Assembly (NCBI RefSeq): GCF_051014685.1
Contig: NW_027478882.1
Coordinates: 310,001-374,000 of the forward strand
Reading direction: 5' to 3'
Length of the DNA: 64,000 bases
From: Ptiloglossa arizonensis
Lineage: Eukaryota; Arthropoda; Insecta; Hymenoptera; Colletidae
Shown one piece after another: positions 10,646-21,793 of this stretch; position 1 is the first letter of the stretch, and each line of letters starts with the position of its first letter. The translations under genes and the position numbers were made by a program. The notes beneath the pieces were generated by a model that was not told the origin of the DNA, ran no database searches, and saw only the letters and a program-made list of their open reading frames with translations.

Positions 10646-12630
10646 CAACAGTACGTGTATTTTTCCCCTAGGCCATTCTGGTTAAGCGTTTGGAGCAGCA
10701 GAATTGTGAAAAATTTTTTGCCTTCTCTACCATTTCTTGGCTTCAAACTCCAATATCTCGCAAACGGATTGACCTAACCCAAAAATTCCTATGTTAACTG
10801 AAAGCAGAAACTCGCCCGATTACAACGGTATGTGTATTTTTTCCTTAGGCCATTCTGGTTAAGCGTTTGGAGCAGCAGAATTGTTGAAAATTTTTTGCCT
10901 TCTCTACCATTTCTTGGTTTCAAACTCCAATATCTCGCAAACGGATTGACTTAACCCAAAAATTCCTATTGCATCTGAAAGTAGAAACTCGCTCGATTAC
11001 AACGGTACGTGTATTTTTCCCCTAGGCCGTTCTGGTTAAGCGATTGGAGCAGCAGAAGGGCGAAAAATTTGTTGTCTTGTCAAACATTTCTTAGCTTCAA
11101 AGTCCCATATCTCGCGAACGGATTGACTTAACCCAAAAATTCCTATGTTAACTGAAAGCAGAAACTCGCCCGATTACAACGGTATGTGTATTTTTTCCTT
11201 AGGCCATTCTGGTTAAGCGTTTAGGGCAGCAGAATTGTGAAAAATTTTTTGCCTTCTCTACCATTTCTTGGTTTCAAACTCCTATATCTCGCGAACGGAT
11301 TGACTTAACTCAAAAATTCCTATTGCATCTGAAAGTAGAAATTCGCCCGATTACAACGGTATGTGTATTTTTTCCCTAGGCCATTCTGGTTAAGCGATTG
11401 GAGCAGCAGAAGTGCGAAAAATTTTTCGCCTTCTCAACCGTTTCTTGGCTTCAAAATCCCATATCTCGCGAACGGATTGACCTAACCCAAAAATTCCTAT
11501 TGCATCTGAAAGTGGAAACTCGCCCGATTACAACGGTACGTGTATTTTATCCCCAGGCCATTCTGGTTAAGCGATTGGAGCAGCAGAAGTGCGAAAAATT
11601 TGTTGTCTTGTCAAACATTTCTTAGCTTCAAAGTCCCATATCTCGCGAACGGATTGACCTAAACCAAAAATTCCTATTGTAACTGAAAGTAGAAACTCGC
11701 CCGATTACAACGGTATGTGTATTTTTTCCCTAGGACATTCTGGTTAAGCGGTTGGAGCAGCAGAATTGCGAACAATTTTTTGCCTTCTCGACCATTTCTT
11801 GGCTTCAAACTCCCATATCTCGCGAACGGATTGACCTAACCCAAAAATTCCTGTTGCATCTGAAAGTAGAAACTCGCCCGATTACAACGGTATGTGTATT
11901 TTTTCCTTAGGCCATTCTGGTTAAGCGTTTAGGGCAGCAGAATTGCGAAAAATTTTTTGCCTTCTCAACCATTTCTTGTCTTGAAACTCCCACATCTCGC
12001 GAAGGGATTGACCTAACCCAAAAATTCCTATTGCATCTGAAAGTAGAAACTCGCCCGATTACAACAGTACGTGTATTTTTCCCCTAGGCCATTCTGGTTA
12101 AGCGTTTGGAGCAGCAGAATTGTGAAAAATTTTTTGCCTTCTCTACCATTTCTTGGCTTCAAACTCCAATATCTCGCAAACGGATTGACTTAACCCAAAA
12201 ATTCCTATTGCATCTGAAAGTAGAAACTCGCCCGATTACAACGGTACGTGTATTTTTCCCCTAGGCCGTTCTGGTTAAGCGATTGGAGCAGCAGAAGGGC
12301 GAAAAATTTGTTGTCTTGTCAAACATTTCTTAGCTTCAAAGTCCCATATCTCGCGAACGGATTGACCTAACCCAAAAATTCCTATGTTAACTGAAAGCAG
12401 AAACTCGCCCGATTACAACGGTATGTGTATTTTTTCCTTAGGCCATTCTGGTTAAGCGTTTAGGGCAGCAGAATTGTGAAAAATTTTTTGCCTTCTCTAC
12501 CATTTCTTGGTTTCAAACTCCTATATCTCGCGATCGGATTGACTTAACTCAAAAATTCCTATTGCATCTGAAAGTAGAAATTCGCCCGATTACAACGGTA
12601 TGTGTATTTTTTCCCTAGGCCATTCTGGTT
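10335..12630 (+). repeat. Nested eight-unit and seven-unit shifted duplications
   Basis: The stretch 10335-10785 recurs at 11751-12200, shifted 1416 bp (eight units), using the marker TGCGAACAATTTTTTGCC. The stretch 10937-11390 recurs at 12176-12629, shifted 1239 bp (seven units), using CTATGTTAACTGAAAGCAG, which is seen at 10789, 11143 and 12382. The first two occurrences of that marker are only two units apart. The change of shift from eight to seven units inside one region implies that one unit was lost or gained after the duplication. Confidence 0.7.
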
Positions 12631-14640
12631 AAGCGTTTGGAGCAGCAGAATTGCGAAAAATTTTTTGCCTTCTCAACCGTTTCTTGGCTTCAAACTCCCA
12701 TATCTCGCGAACGGATTGACCTAACCCAAAAATTCCTATTGCATCTGAAAGTAAAAACTCGCCCGATTACAACAGTACGTGTATTCTTCCCCTAGGCCAA
12801 TGTGGTTAAGCGATTGGAGCAGCAGAAGTGCGAAAAATTTGTTGTCTTGTCAAACATTTCTTAGCTTCAAAGTCCCATATCTCGCGAACGGATTGACCTA
12901 AACCAAAAATTCTTATTGTAACTGAAAGTAGAAACTCGCCCGATTACAACGGTATGTGTATTTTTTCCCTGGGCCATTCTGGTTAAGCGTTTGAAGCAGC
13001 AGAATTGCGAAAAATTTTTTGCCTTCTCAACCGTTTCTTGGCTTCAAAATCCCATATCTCGCGAACGGATTGACCTAACCCAAAAATTCCTATTGCTTCT
13101 GAAAGTAGAAACTCTCCCGATTACAACGGTATGTGTATTTTTTCCCTAGCCCATTCTGGTTAAGCGTTTGGAGCAGCAGAATTGCGATAATTTGTTGTCT
13201 TCTCAACCATTTCTTAGCTTCAAAGACCATATCTCGCGAACGGATTGACCTAACCCAAAAATTCCTGTTGCATCTGAAAGTAGAAACTCGTCCGATTACA
13301 ACGGTACGTGTATTTTTTCCCTAGGACATTCTGGTTAAGCGTTTGGAGCAGCAGAATGGCGAAAAATTTTGTGCCTTCTCAACCATTTCTTGTCTTCAAA
13401 CTCGCATATCTCGCGAACGCATTGACCTAACCCAAAAATTCCTATTGCATCTGAAAGTAGAAACTGGCCCAATTTCAACGGTATGTGTATTTTTTCCCTA
13501 GGCCATTCTGGTTAAGCGTTTGGAGCAGCAGAATTGTGAAAAATTTTTTGCCTTCTCTACCATTTCTTGGCTTCAAACTCCCATATCTCGCAGACGGATA
13601 GACCTAACCCAAAAATTCCTATTGCATCTGAAAGTAGATACTCGCCCGATTACAACGGTATGTGTATTTTTTCCCTAGGCCATTCTGGTTAAGCGTTTGG
13701 AACAGCAGAATGGCGAAAAAATTTTTGCCTTCTCAACCATTTCTTGGCTTCAAACTCCCATATCTCGCGAACGGATTGACCTAACCCAAAAATTCCTGTT
13801 GCGTCTGACAGTAGAAACTCGCCCGGTTACAACGCTGTATGTATTTTTTCCCTAGGCCATTCTGGTTAAGCGTTTGGAGCAGCGGAAGTGCGAAAAATTT
13901 GTTCTCTTCTCAACCATTTCTTAGCTTCAAACTCCCATACCTCGCGAACGGATTGACCTAACCCAAAAATTCCTATTGCATTTGAAAGTAGAAACTCGCC
14001 CGATTACAACGGTACGTATGTTTTTCCCCTAGGCCATTCTGGTTAAGCGAATGGAGCAGCAGAAGTGCGAAAAATTTGTTGTCTTGTCAAATATTTCTTA
14101 GCTTCAAAGTCCCATATCTCGCGAACGGATTGACCTAACCCAAAAATTCCTATTGCATCTGAAAGTAGAAACTCGCCCGATTACAACGGTATGCGTATTT
14201 TTTCCCTAGGCCATTCTGGTTAAGCGTTTGGAGCAGCAGAATTGCGAAAAATTTGTTCTCTTCTCAACCATTTCTTAGCTTCAAACTCCCATACCTCGCG
14301 AACGGATTGACCTAACCCAAAAATTCCTATTGCATTTGAAAGTAGAAACTCGCCCGATTACAACGGTACGTATGTTTTTCCCCTAGGCCATTCTGGTTAA
14401 GCGAATGGAGCAGCAGAAGTGCGAAAAATTTGTTGTCTTGTCAAACATTTCTTAGCTTCAAAGTCCCATATCTCGCGAACGGATTGACTTAACCCAAAAA
14501 TTCCTATTGCATCTGAAAGTAGAAACTGGCCCAATTTCAACGGTATGTGTATTTTTTCCCTAGGCTATTCTGGTTAAGCTTTTGGAGCAGCAAAATTGCG
14601 AAAAATTTTTTGCCTTCTCAACCATTTCTTGTCTTCAAAC
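12630..14640 (+). repeat. Transition zone between domains A and B, with a two-unit duplication
   Basis: Units here mix domain A states with the first domain B states. AACTGGCCCAATTTC first appears near 13,465, GTACGTATG at about 14,013, and the odd AACGCTGTATGTATT near 13,830 is a precursor-like form of the later ACGGTATATGTATT. About 265 bp at 13,900-14,165 recurs at 14,254-14,520 (354 bp, two units). Nothing non-satellite was seen. Confidence 0.6.
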
Positions 14641-17600
14641 TCCCATATCTCGCGAACCGATTGACCTAACCAAAAAATTCCTGTTGCATCTGAAAGTAGA
14701 AACTCGCCCGATTACAACGGTATGTGTATTTTTTCCCTAGGCCATTCTGGTTAAGCGTTTGGAGCAGCAGAATGGCGAAAAATTTTTTGCCTTCCTAACC
14801 CTTTCTTGGCTTCAAACTCCCATATCTCGCGAATGGATTGACCTAACCCAAAAATTCCTGTTGCATCTGACAGTAGAAGCTCGCGCGATTACAACGGTAT
14901 GTGTATTTTTTCCCTAGGCCATTCTGGTTAAGCGTTTGGAGCAGCAGAATTGCGAAAAATTTTTTGCCTTCTCAACCATTTCTTGGCTTCAAACTCCCAT
15001 ATCTCGCGAATGGATTGACCTAACCCAAAAATTCCTGTTGCATCTGAAAGTAGAAGCTCGCGCGATTACAACGGTATGCATATTTTTCCCCTAGGCCATT
15101 CTGGTTAAGCGATTGGAGCAGCAAAATTGCGAAAAATTTGTTGCCTTTTCAAACATTTCTTAGCTTCAAAGTCCCATATCTCGCGAACGGATTGACCTAA
15201 CCCAAAAATTCCTATTGCATCTGAAAGTAGAAACTCGCCCGATTACAACGGTATGCGTATTTTTTCCCTAGGCCATTCTGGTTAAGCGTTTGGAGCAGTA
15301 GAATTGCGAAAAATTTGTTCTCTTCTCAACCATTTCTTAGCTTCAAACTCCCATACCTCGCGAACGGATTGACCTAACCCAAAAATTCCTATTGCATTTG
15401 AAAGTAGAAACTCGCCCGATTACAACGGTACGTATGTTTTTCCCCTAGGCCATTCTGGTTAAGCGAATGGAGCAGCAGAAGTGCGAAAAATTTGTTGTCT
15501 TGTCAAACATTTCTTAGCTTCAAAGTCCCATATCTCGCGAACGGATTGACCTAACCCAAAAATTCCTATTGCATCTGAAAGTAGAAACTGGCCCAATTTC
15601 AACGGTATGTGTATTTTTTCCCTAGGCCATTCTGGTTAAGCTTTTGGAGCAGCAAAATTGCGAAAAATTTTTTGCCTTCTCAACCATTTCTTGGCTTCAA
15701 TCTCCCATATCTCGCGAACGGATTGACCTAACCCAAAAATTCCTGTTGCATCTGATAGTAGAAGCTCGCGCGATTACAACGGTATGTGTATTTTTTCCCT
15801 AGGCCATTCTGGTTAAGCGTTTGAAGCAGCAGAATTGCGAAAAATTTTTTGCCTTCTCAACCATTTCTTGGCTTCAAACTCCCATATCTCGCGAATGGAT
15901 TGACCTAACCCAAAAATTCCTGTTGCATCTGAAAGTAGAAGCTCGCGCGATTACAACGGTATGCATATTTTTCCCCTAGGCCATTCTGGTTAAGCGTTTG
16001 AAGCAGCAGAATTGCGAAAAATTTTTTGCCTTCTCAACCATTTCTTGGCTTCAAACTCCCATATCTCGCGAACGGATTGACCTAACCCAAAAATTCCTGT
16101 TGCATCTGATAGTAGAAGCTCGCGCGATTACAACGGTATGTGTATTTTTTCCCTAGGCCATTCTGGTTAAGCGTTTGAAGCAGCAGAATTGCGAAAAATT
16201 TTTTGCCTTCTCAACCATTTCTTGGCTTCAATCTCCCATATCTCGCGAACGGATTGACCTAACCCAAAAATTCCTGTTGCATCTGATAGTAGAAGCTCGC
16301 GCGATTACAACGGTATGTGTATTTTTTCCCTAGGCCATTCTGGTTAAGCGTTTGAAGCAGCAGAATTGCGAAAAATTTTTTGCTTTCTCAACCATTTCTT
16401 GGCTTCAAACTCCCATATCTCGCGAATGGATTGACCTAACCCAAAAATTCCTGTTGCATCTGATAGTAGAAGCTCGCGCGATTACAACGGTATGTGTATT
16501 TTTTCCCTAGGCCATTCTGGTTAAGCTTTTGGAGCAGCAAAATTGCGAAAAATTTTTTGCCTTCTCAACCATTTCTTGGCTTCAAACTCCCATATCTCGC
16601 GAACGGATTGACCTAACTAAAAAATTCCTGTTGCATCTGAAAGTAGAAACTCGCCCGATTACAGCGGTATGTGTATTTTTCCCTTAGGCCACTCTGGTTA
16701 AGCGTTTGGAGCAGCAGAATTGCGAAAAATTGTTTGCCTTCTCAACCATTTCTTGTCTTCAAACTCCCATATCTCGCGAACGGATTGACCTAACCAAAAA
16801 ATTCCTGTTGCATCTGAAAGTAGAAACTCGCCCGATTACAACGGTATGTGTATTTTTTCCCTAGGCCATTCTGGTTAAGCGTTTGGAGCAGCAGAATGGC
16901 GAAAAATTTTTTGCCTTCCTAACCCTTTCTTGGCTTCAAACTCCCATATCTCGCGAATGGATTGACCTAACCCAAAAATTCCTGTTGCATCTGACAGTAG
17001 AAGCTCGCGCGATTACAACGGTATGTGTATTTTTTCCCTAGGCCATTCTGGTTAAGCGTTTGGAGCAGCAGAATTGCGGAAAATTTTTTGCCTTCTCAAC
17101 CATTTCTTGGCTTCAAACTCCCATATCTCGCGAATGGATTGACCTAACCCAAAAATTTCTGTTGCATCTGAAAGTAGAAGCTCGCGCGATTACAACGGTA
17201 TGCATATTTTTCCCCTAGGCCATTCTGGTTAAGCGATTGGAGCAGCAAAATTGCGAAAAATTTGTTGTCTTTTCAAACATTTCTTAGCTTCAAAGTCCCA
17301 TATCTCGCGAACGGATTGACCTAACCCAAAAATTCCTATTGCATCTGAAAGTAGAAACTCGCCCGATTACAACGGTATGCGTATTTTTTCCCTACGCCAT
17401 TCTGGTTAAGCGTTTGGAGCAGCAGAATTGCGAAAAATTTGTTCTCTTCTCAACCATTTCTTAGCTTCAAACTCCCATACCTCGCGAACGGATTGACCTA
17501 ACCCAAAAATTCCTATTGCATTTGAAAGTAGAAACTCGCCCGATTACAACGGTACGTATGTTTTTCCCCTAGGCCATTCTGGTTAAGCGAATGGAGCAGC

Positions 17601-18364
17601 AGAAGTGCGAAAAATTTGTTGTCTTGTCAAACATTTCTTAGCTTCAAAGTCCCATATCTCGCGAACGGATTGACCTAACCCAAAAATTCCTATTGCATCT
17701 GAAAGTAGAAACTGGCCCAATTTCAACGGTATGTGTATTTTTTCCCTAGGCCATTCTGGTTAAGCTTTTGGAGCAGCAAAATTGCGAAAAATTTTTTGCC
17801 TTCTCAACCATTTCTTGGCTTCAATCTCCCATATCTCGCGAACGGATTGACCTAACCCAAAAATTCCTGTTGCATCTGATAGTAGAAGCTCGCGCGATTA
17901 CAACGGTATGTGTATTTTTTCCCTAGGCCATTCTGGTTAAGCGTTTGAAGCAGCAGAATTGCGAAAAATTTTTTGCCTTCTCAACCATTTCTTGGCTTCA
18001 AACTCCCATATCTCGCGAATGGATTGACCTAACCCAAAAATTCCTGTTGCATCTGAAAGTAGAAGCTCGCGCGATTACAACGGTATGCATATTTTTCCCC
18101 TAGGCCATTCTGGTTAAGCGTTTGAAGCAGCAGAATTGCGAAAAATTTTTTGCCATCTCAACCATTTCTTGGCTTCAAACTCCCATATCTCGCGAACGGA
18201 TTGACCTAACCCAAAAATTCCTGTTGCATCTGATAGTAGAAGCTCGCGCGATTACAACGGTATGTGTATTTTTTCCCTAGGCCATTCTGGTTAAGCGTTT
18301 GAAGCAGCAGAATTGCGAAAAATTTTTTGCCTTCTCAACCATTTCTTGGCTTCAAACTCCCATA
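14640..18364 (+). repeat. Higher-order duplication of twelve units, 2124 bp
   Basis: About 1.6 kb at 14640-16240 recurs at 16764-18364 with a shift of exactly 2124 bp. For example, the rare CTTCCTAACCCTTTCTTGG gives CTTTCTTGGC at 14801 and 16925, and GGTACGTATG is at 15427 and 17551. Differences are few: TTGCCTTTTC against TTGTCTTTTC, CCTAGGCC against CCTACGCC, CAGTAGAATT against CAGCAGAATT, and TTGCCTTC against TTGCCATC. The end of the second copy overlaps the start of the 1945-bp block. Confidence 0.82.
15751..16500 (+). repeat. Run of nearly identical single units
   Basis: TCTGATAGTAGAAGCTCGCG occurs at 15751, 16105, 16282 and 16459. The last three are exactly one unit (177 bp) apart, each followed by GTATGTGTATTTTTTCCC and GTTTGAAGCAGCAG. 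This is amplification at the level of one monomer inside a region otherwise organised in multi-unit blocks. Confidence 0.75.
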
Positions 18365-21300
18365 TCTCGCGAATGGATTGACCTAACCCAAAAATTCCTG
18401 TTGCATGTGAAAGTAGAAGCTCGCGCGATTACAACGGTATGCATATTTTTCCCCTAGGCCATTCTGGTTAAGCGATTGGAGCAGCAAAATTGCGAAAAAT
18501 TTGTTGTCTTTTCAAACATTTCTTAGCTTCAAAGTCCCATATCTCGCGAACGGATTGACCTAACCCAAAAATTCCTGTTGCATCTGAAAGTAGAAACTCG
18601 CCCGATTACAACGGTATGCGTATTTTTTCCCTAGGCCATTCTGGTTAAGCTTTTGGAGCAGCAAAATTGCGAAAAATTTTTTGCCTTCTCAACCATTTCT
18701 TGGCTTCAAACTCCCATATCTCGCGAACGGATTGACCTAACCAAAAAATTCCTGTTGCGTCTGAAAGTAGAAACTCGCCCGATTACAGCGGTATGTGTAT
18801 TTTTTCCTTAGGCCACTCTGGTTAAGCGTTTGGAGCAGCAGAATTGCGAAAAATTGTTTGCCTTCTCAACCATTTCTTGTCTTCAAACTCCCATATCTCG
18901 CGAACGGATTGACCTAACCAAAAAATTCCTGTTGCATCTGAAAGTAGAAACTCGCCCGATTACAACGGTATGTGTATTTTTTCCCTAGGCCATTCTGGTT
19001 AAGCGTTTGGAGCAGCAGAATGGCGAAAAATTTTTTGCCTTCCTAACCATTTCTTGGCTTCAAACTCCCATATCTCGCGAACGGATTGACCTAACCCAAA
19101 AATTCCTGTTGCGTCTGACAGTAGAAACTCGCCCGGTTACAACGGTATATGTATTTTTTCCCTAGGCCATTCTGGTTAAGCGTTTGGAGCAGCTGAATTG
19201 CGAAAAATTTGTTCTCTTCTCAACCATTTCTTAGCTTCAACTCCCATACCTCGCGAACGGATTGACCTAACCCAAAAATTCCTATTGCATTTGAAAGTAG
19301 AAACTCGCCCGATTACAACGGTACGTATGTTTTCCCGTAGGCCATTCTGGTTAAGCGATTGGAGCAGCAGAAGTGCGAAAAATTTGTTGTCTTGTCAAAC
19401 ATTTCTTAGCTTCAAAGTCCCATATCTCGCGAACGGATTATCCTAACCCAAAAATTCCTATTGCATCTGAAAGTAGAAACTGTCCCAATTTCAACGGTAT
19501 GTGTATTTTCTCCCTAGGCCATTCTGGTTAAGCTTTTGGAGCAGCAAAATTGCGAAAAATTTTTTGCCTTCTCAACCATTTCTTGGCTTCAAACTCCCAT
19601 ATCTCGCGAATGGATTGACCTAACCCAAAAATTCCTGTTGCATCTGAAAGTAGAAGCTCGCGCGATTACAACGGTATGCATATTTTTCCCCTAGGCCATT
19701 CTGGTTAAGCGATTGGAGCAGCAAAATTGCGAAAAATTTGTTGTCTTGTCAAACATTTCTTAGCTTCAAAGTCCCATATCTCACGAACGGATTGACCTAA
19801 CCCAAAAATTCCTGTTGCATCTGAAAGTAGAAACTCGCCCGATTACAACGGTATGTGTATTTTTTCCCTAGGCCATTCTGGTTAAGCGTTTGAAGCAGCA
19901 GAATTGCGAAAAATTTTTTGCCTTCTCAACCATTTCTTGGCTTCAAACTCCCATATCTCGCGAATGGATTGACCTAACCCAAAAATTCCTGTTGCATCTG
20001 AAAGTAGAAGCTCGCGCGATTACAACGGTATGCATATTTTTCCCCTAGGCCATTCTGGTTAAGCGTTTGAAGCAGCAGAATTGCGAAAAATTTTTTGCCA
20101 TCTCAACCATTTCTTGGCTTCAAACTCCCATATCTCGCGAACGGATTGACCTAACCCAAAAATTCCTGTTGCATCTGATAGTAGAAGCTCGCGCGATTAC
20201 AACGGTATGTGTATTTTTTCCCTAGGCCATTCTGGTTAAGCGTTTGAAGCAGCAGAATTGCGAAAAATTTTTTGCCTTCTCAACCATTTCTTGGCTTCAA
20301 ACTCCCATATCTCGCGAATGGATTGACCTAACCCAAAAATTCCTGTTGCATGTGAAAGTAGAAGCTCGCGCGATTACAACGGTATGCATATTTTTCCCCT
20401 AGGCCATTCTGGTTAAGCGATTGGAGCAGCAAAATTGCGAAAAATTTGTTGTCTTTTCAAACATTTCTTAGCTTCAAAGTCCCATATCTCGCGAACGGAT
20501 TGACCTAACCCAAAAATTCCTGTTGCATCTGAAAGTAGAAACTCGCCCGATTACAACGGTATGCGTATTTTTTCCCTAGGCCATTCTGGTTAAGCTTTTG
20601 GAGCAGCAAAATTGCGAAAAATTTTTTGCCTTCTCAACCATTTCTTGGCTTCAAACTCCCATATCTCGCGAACGGATTGACCTAACCAAAAAATTCCTGT
20701 TGCGTCTGAAAGTAGAAACTCGCCCGATTACAGCGGTATGTGTATTTTTTCCTTAGGCCACTCTGGTTAAGCGTTTGGAGCAGCAGAATTGCGAAAAATT
20801 GTTTGCCTTCTCAACCATTTCTTGTCTTCAAACTCCCATATCTCGCGAACGGATTGACCTAACCAAAAAATTCCTGTTGCATCTGAAAGTAGAAACTCGC
20901 CCGATTACAACGGTATGTGTATTTTTTCCCTAGGCCATTCTGGTTAAGCGTTTGGAGCAGCAGAATGGCGAAAAATTTTTTGCCTTCCTAACCATTTCTT
21001 GGCTTCAAACTCCCATATCTCGCGAACGGATTGACCTAACCCAAAAATTCCTGTTGCGTCTGACAGTAGAAACTCGCCCGGTTACAACGGTATATGTATT
21101 TTTTCCCTAGGCCATTCTGGTTAAGCGTTTGGAGCAGCTGAATTGCGAAAAATTTGTTCTCTTCTCAACCATTTCTTAGCTTCAACTCCCATACCTCGCG
21201 AACGGATTGACCTAACCCAAAAATTCCTATTGCATTTGAAAGTAGAAACTCGCCCGATTACAACGGTACGTATGTTTTCCCGTAGGCCATTCTGGTTAAG

Positions 21301-21793
21301 CGATTGGAGCAGCAGAAGTGCGAAAAATTTGTTGTCTTGTCAAACATTTCTTAGCTTCAAAGTCCCATATCTCGCGAACGGATTATCCTAACCCAAAAAT
21401 TCCTATTGCATCTGAAAGTAGAAACTGTCCCAATTTCAACGGTATGTGTATTTTCTCCCTAGGCCATTCTGGTTAAGCTTTTGGAGCAGCAAAATTGCGA
21501 AAAATTTTTTGCCTTCTCAACCATTTCTTGGCTTCAAACTCCCATATCTCGCGAATGGATTGACCTAACCCAAAAATTCCTGTTGCATCTGAAAGTAGAA
21601 GCTCGCGCGATTACAACGGTATGCATATTTTTCCCCTAGGCCATTCTGGTTAAGCGATTGGAGCAGCAAAATTGCGAAAAATTTGTTGTCTTGTCAAACA
21701 TTTCTTAGCTTCAAAGTCCCATATCTCACGAACGGATTGACCTAACCCAAAAATTCCTGTTGCATCTGAAAGTAGAAACTCGCCCGATTACAA
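17900..21793 (+). repeat. Tandem duplication of eleven units, 1945 bp, two copies reading as identical
   Basis: Copy 1 covers about 17900-19848 and copy 2 about 19845-21793. Markers shifted by exactly 1945 bp include TTTTGCCATCTC (TGCCA at 18151 and 20096), TTGCATGTGA (18401 and 20346), GCAGCTGAATTG (near 19190 and 21135), and the short forms TTCAACTCCC and TGTTTTCCCGTAGG. The unit is two bases less than 11 x 177 because of those short forms. I found no difference between copies wherever I compared them. After the end, copy 1 continues with GTATGTGTATT and GTTTGAAGC, while copy 2 continues with GTATGCGTATT and GCTTTTGGAGC. Confidence 0.85.

Larger units (their letters stand above)
1..13400 (+). 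repeat. Variant domain A of the satellite
   Basis: About 76 monomers with shared private states: ATTGTAACTGAAAG before the unit boundary, CGGTACGTGTATTTTTCCCC, AAGGGCGAAAA, CCGGTAACAACGG, and at a few places GGATTGAACAAACCC. The domain contains a triplicated left-edge block (1-690, 1770-2460, 7960-8600), short four- and six-unit duplications around 4.9-6.4 kb, and a regular 708-bp higher-order repeat at 8.6-10.6 kb. The right limit is where AACTGGCCCAATTTCAACGG (first near 13,465) and GTACGTATG (first near 14,011) appear. No gene-like or non-satellite sequence was seen in this stretch. Confidence 0.75.

Noticed and set aside
14011..14025. Yeast-type replication origin consensus in GTACGTATGTTTTTCC
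   Set aside because: It matches only 9 of 11 positions of the ARS consensus and there is no reason to expect a budding-yeast origin in this kind of array.
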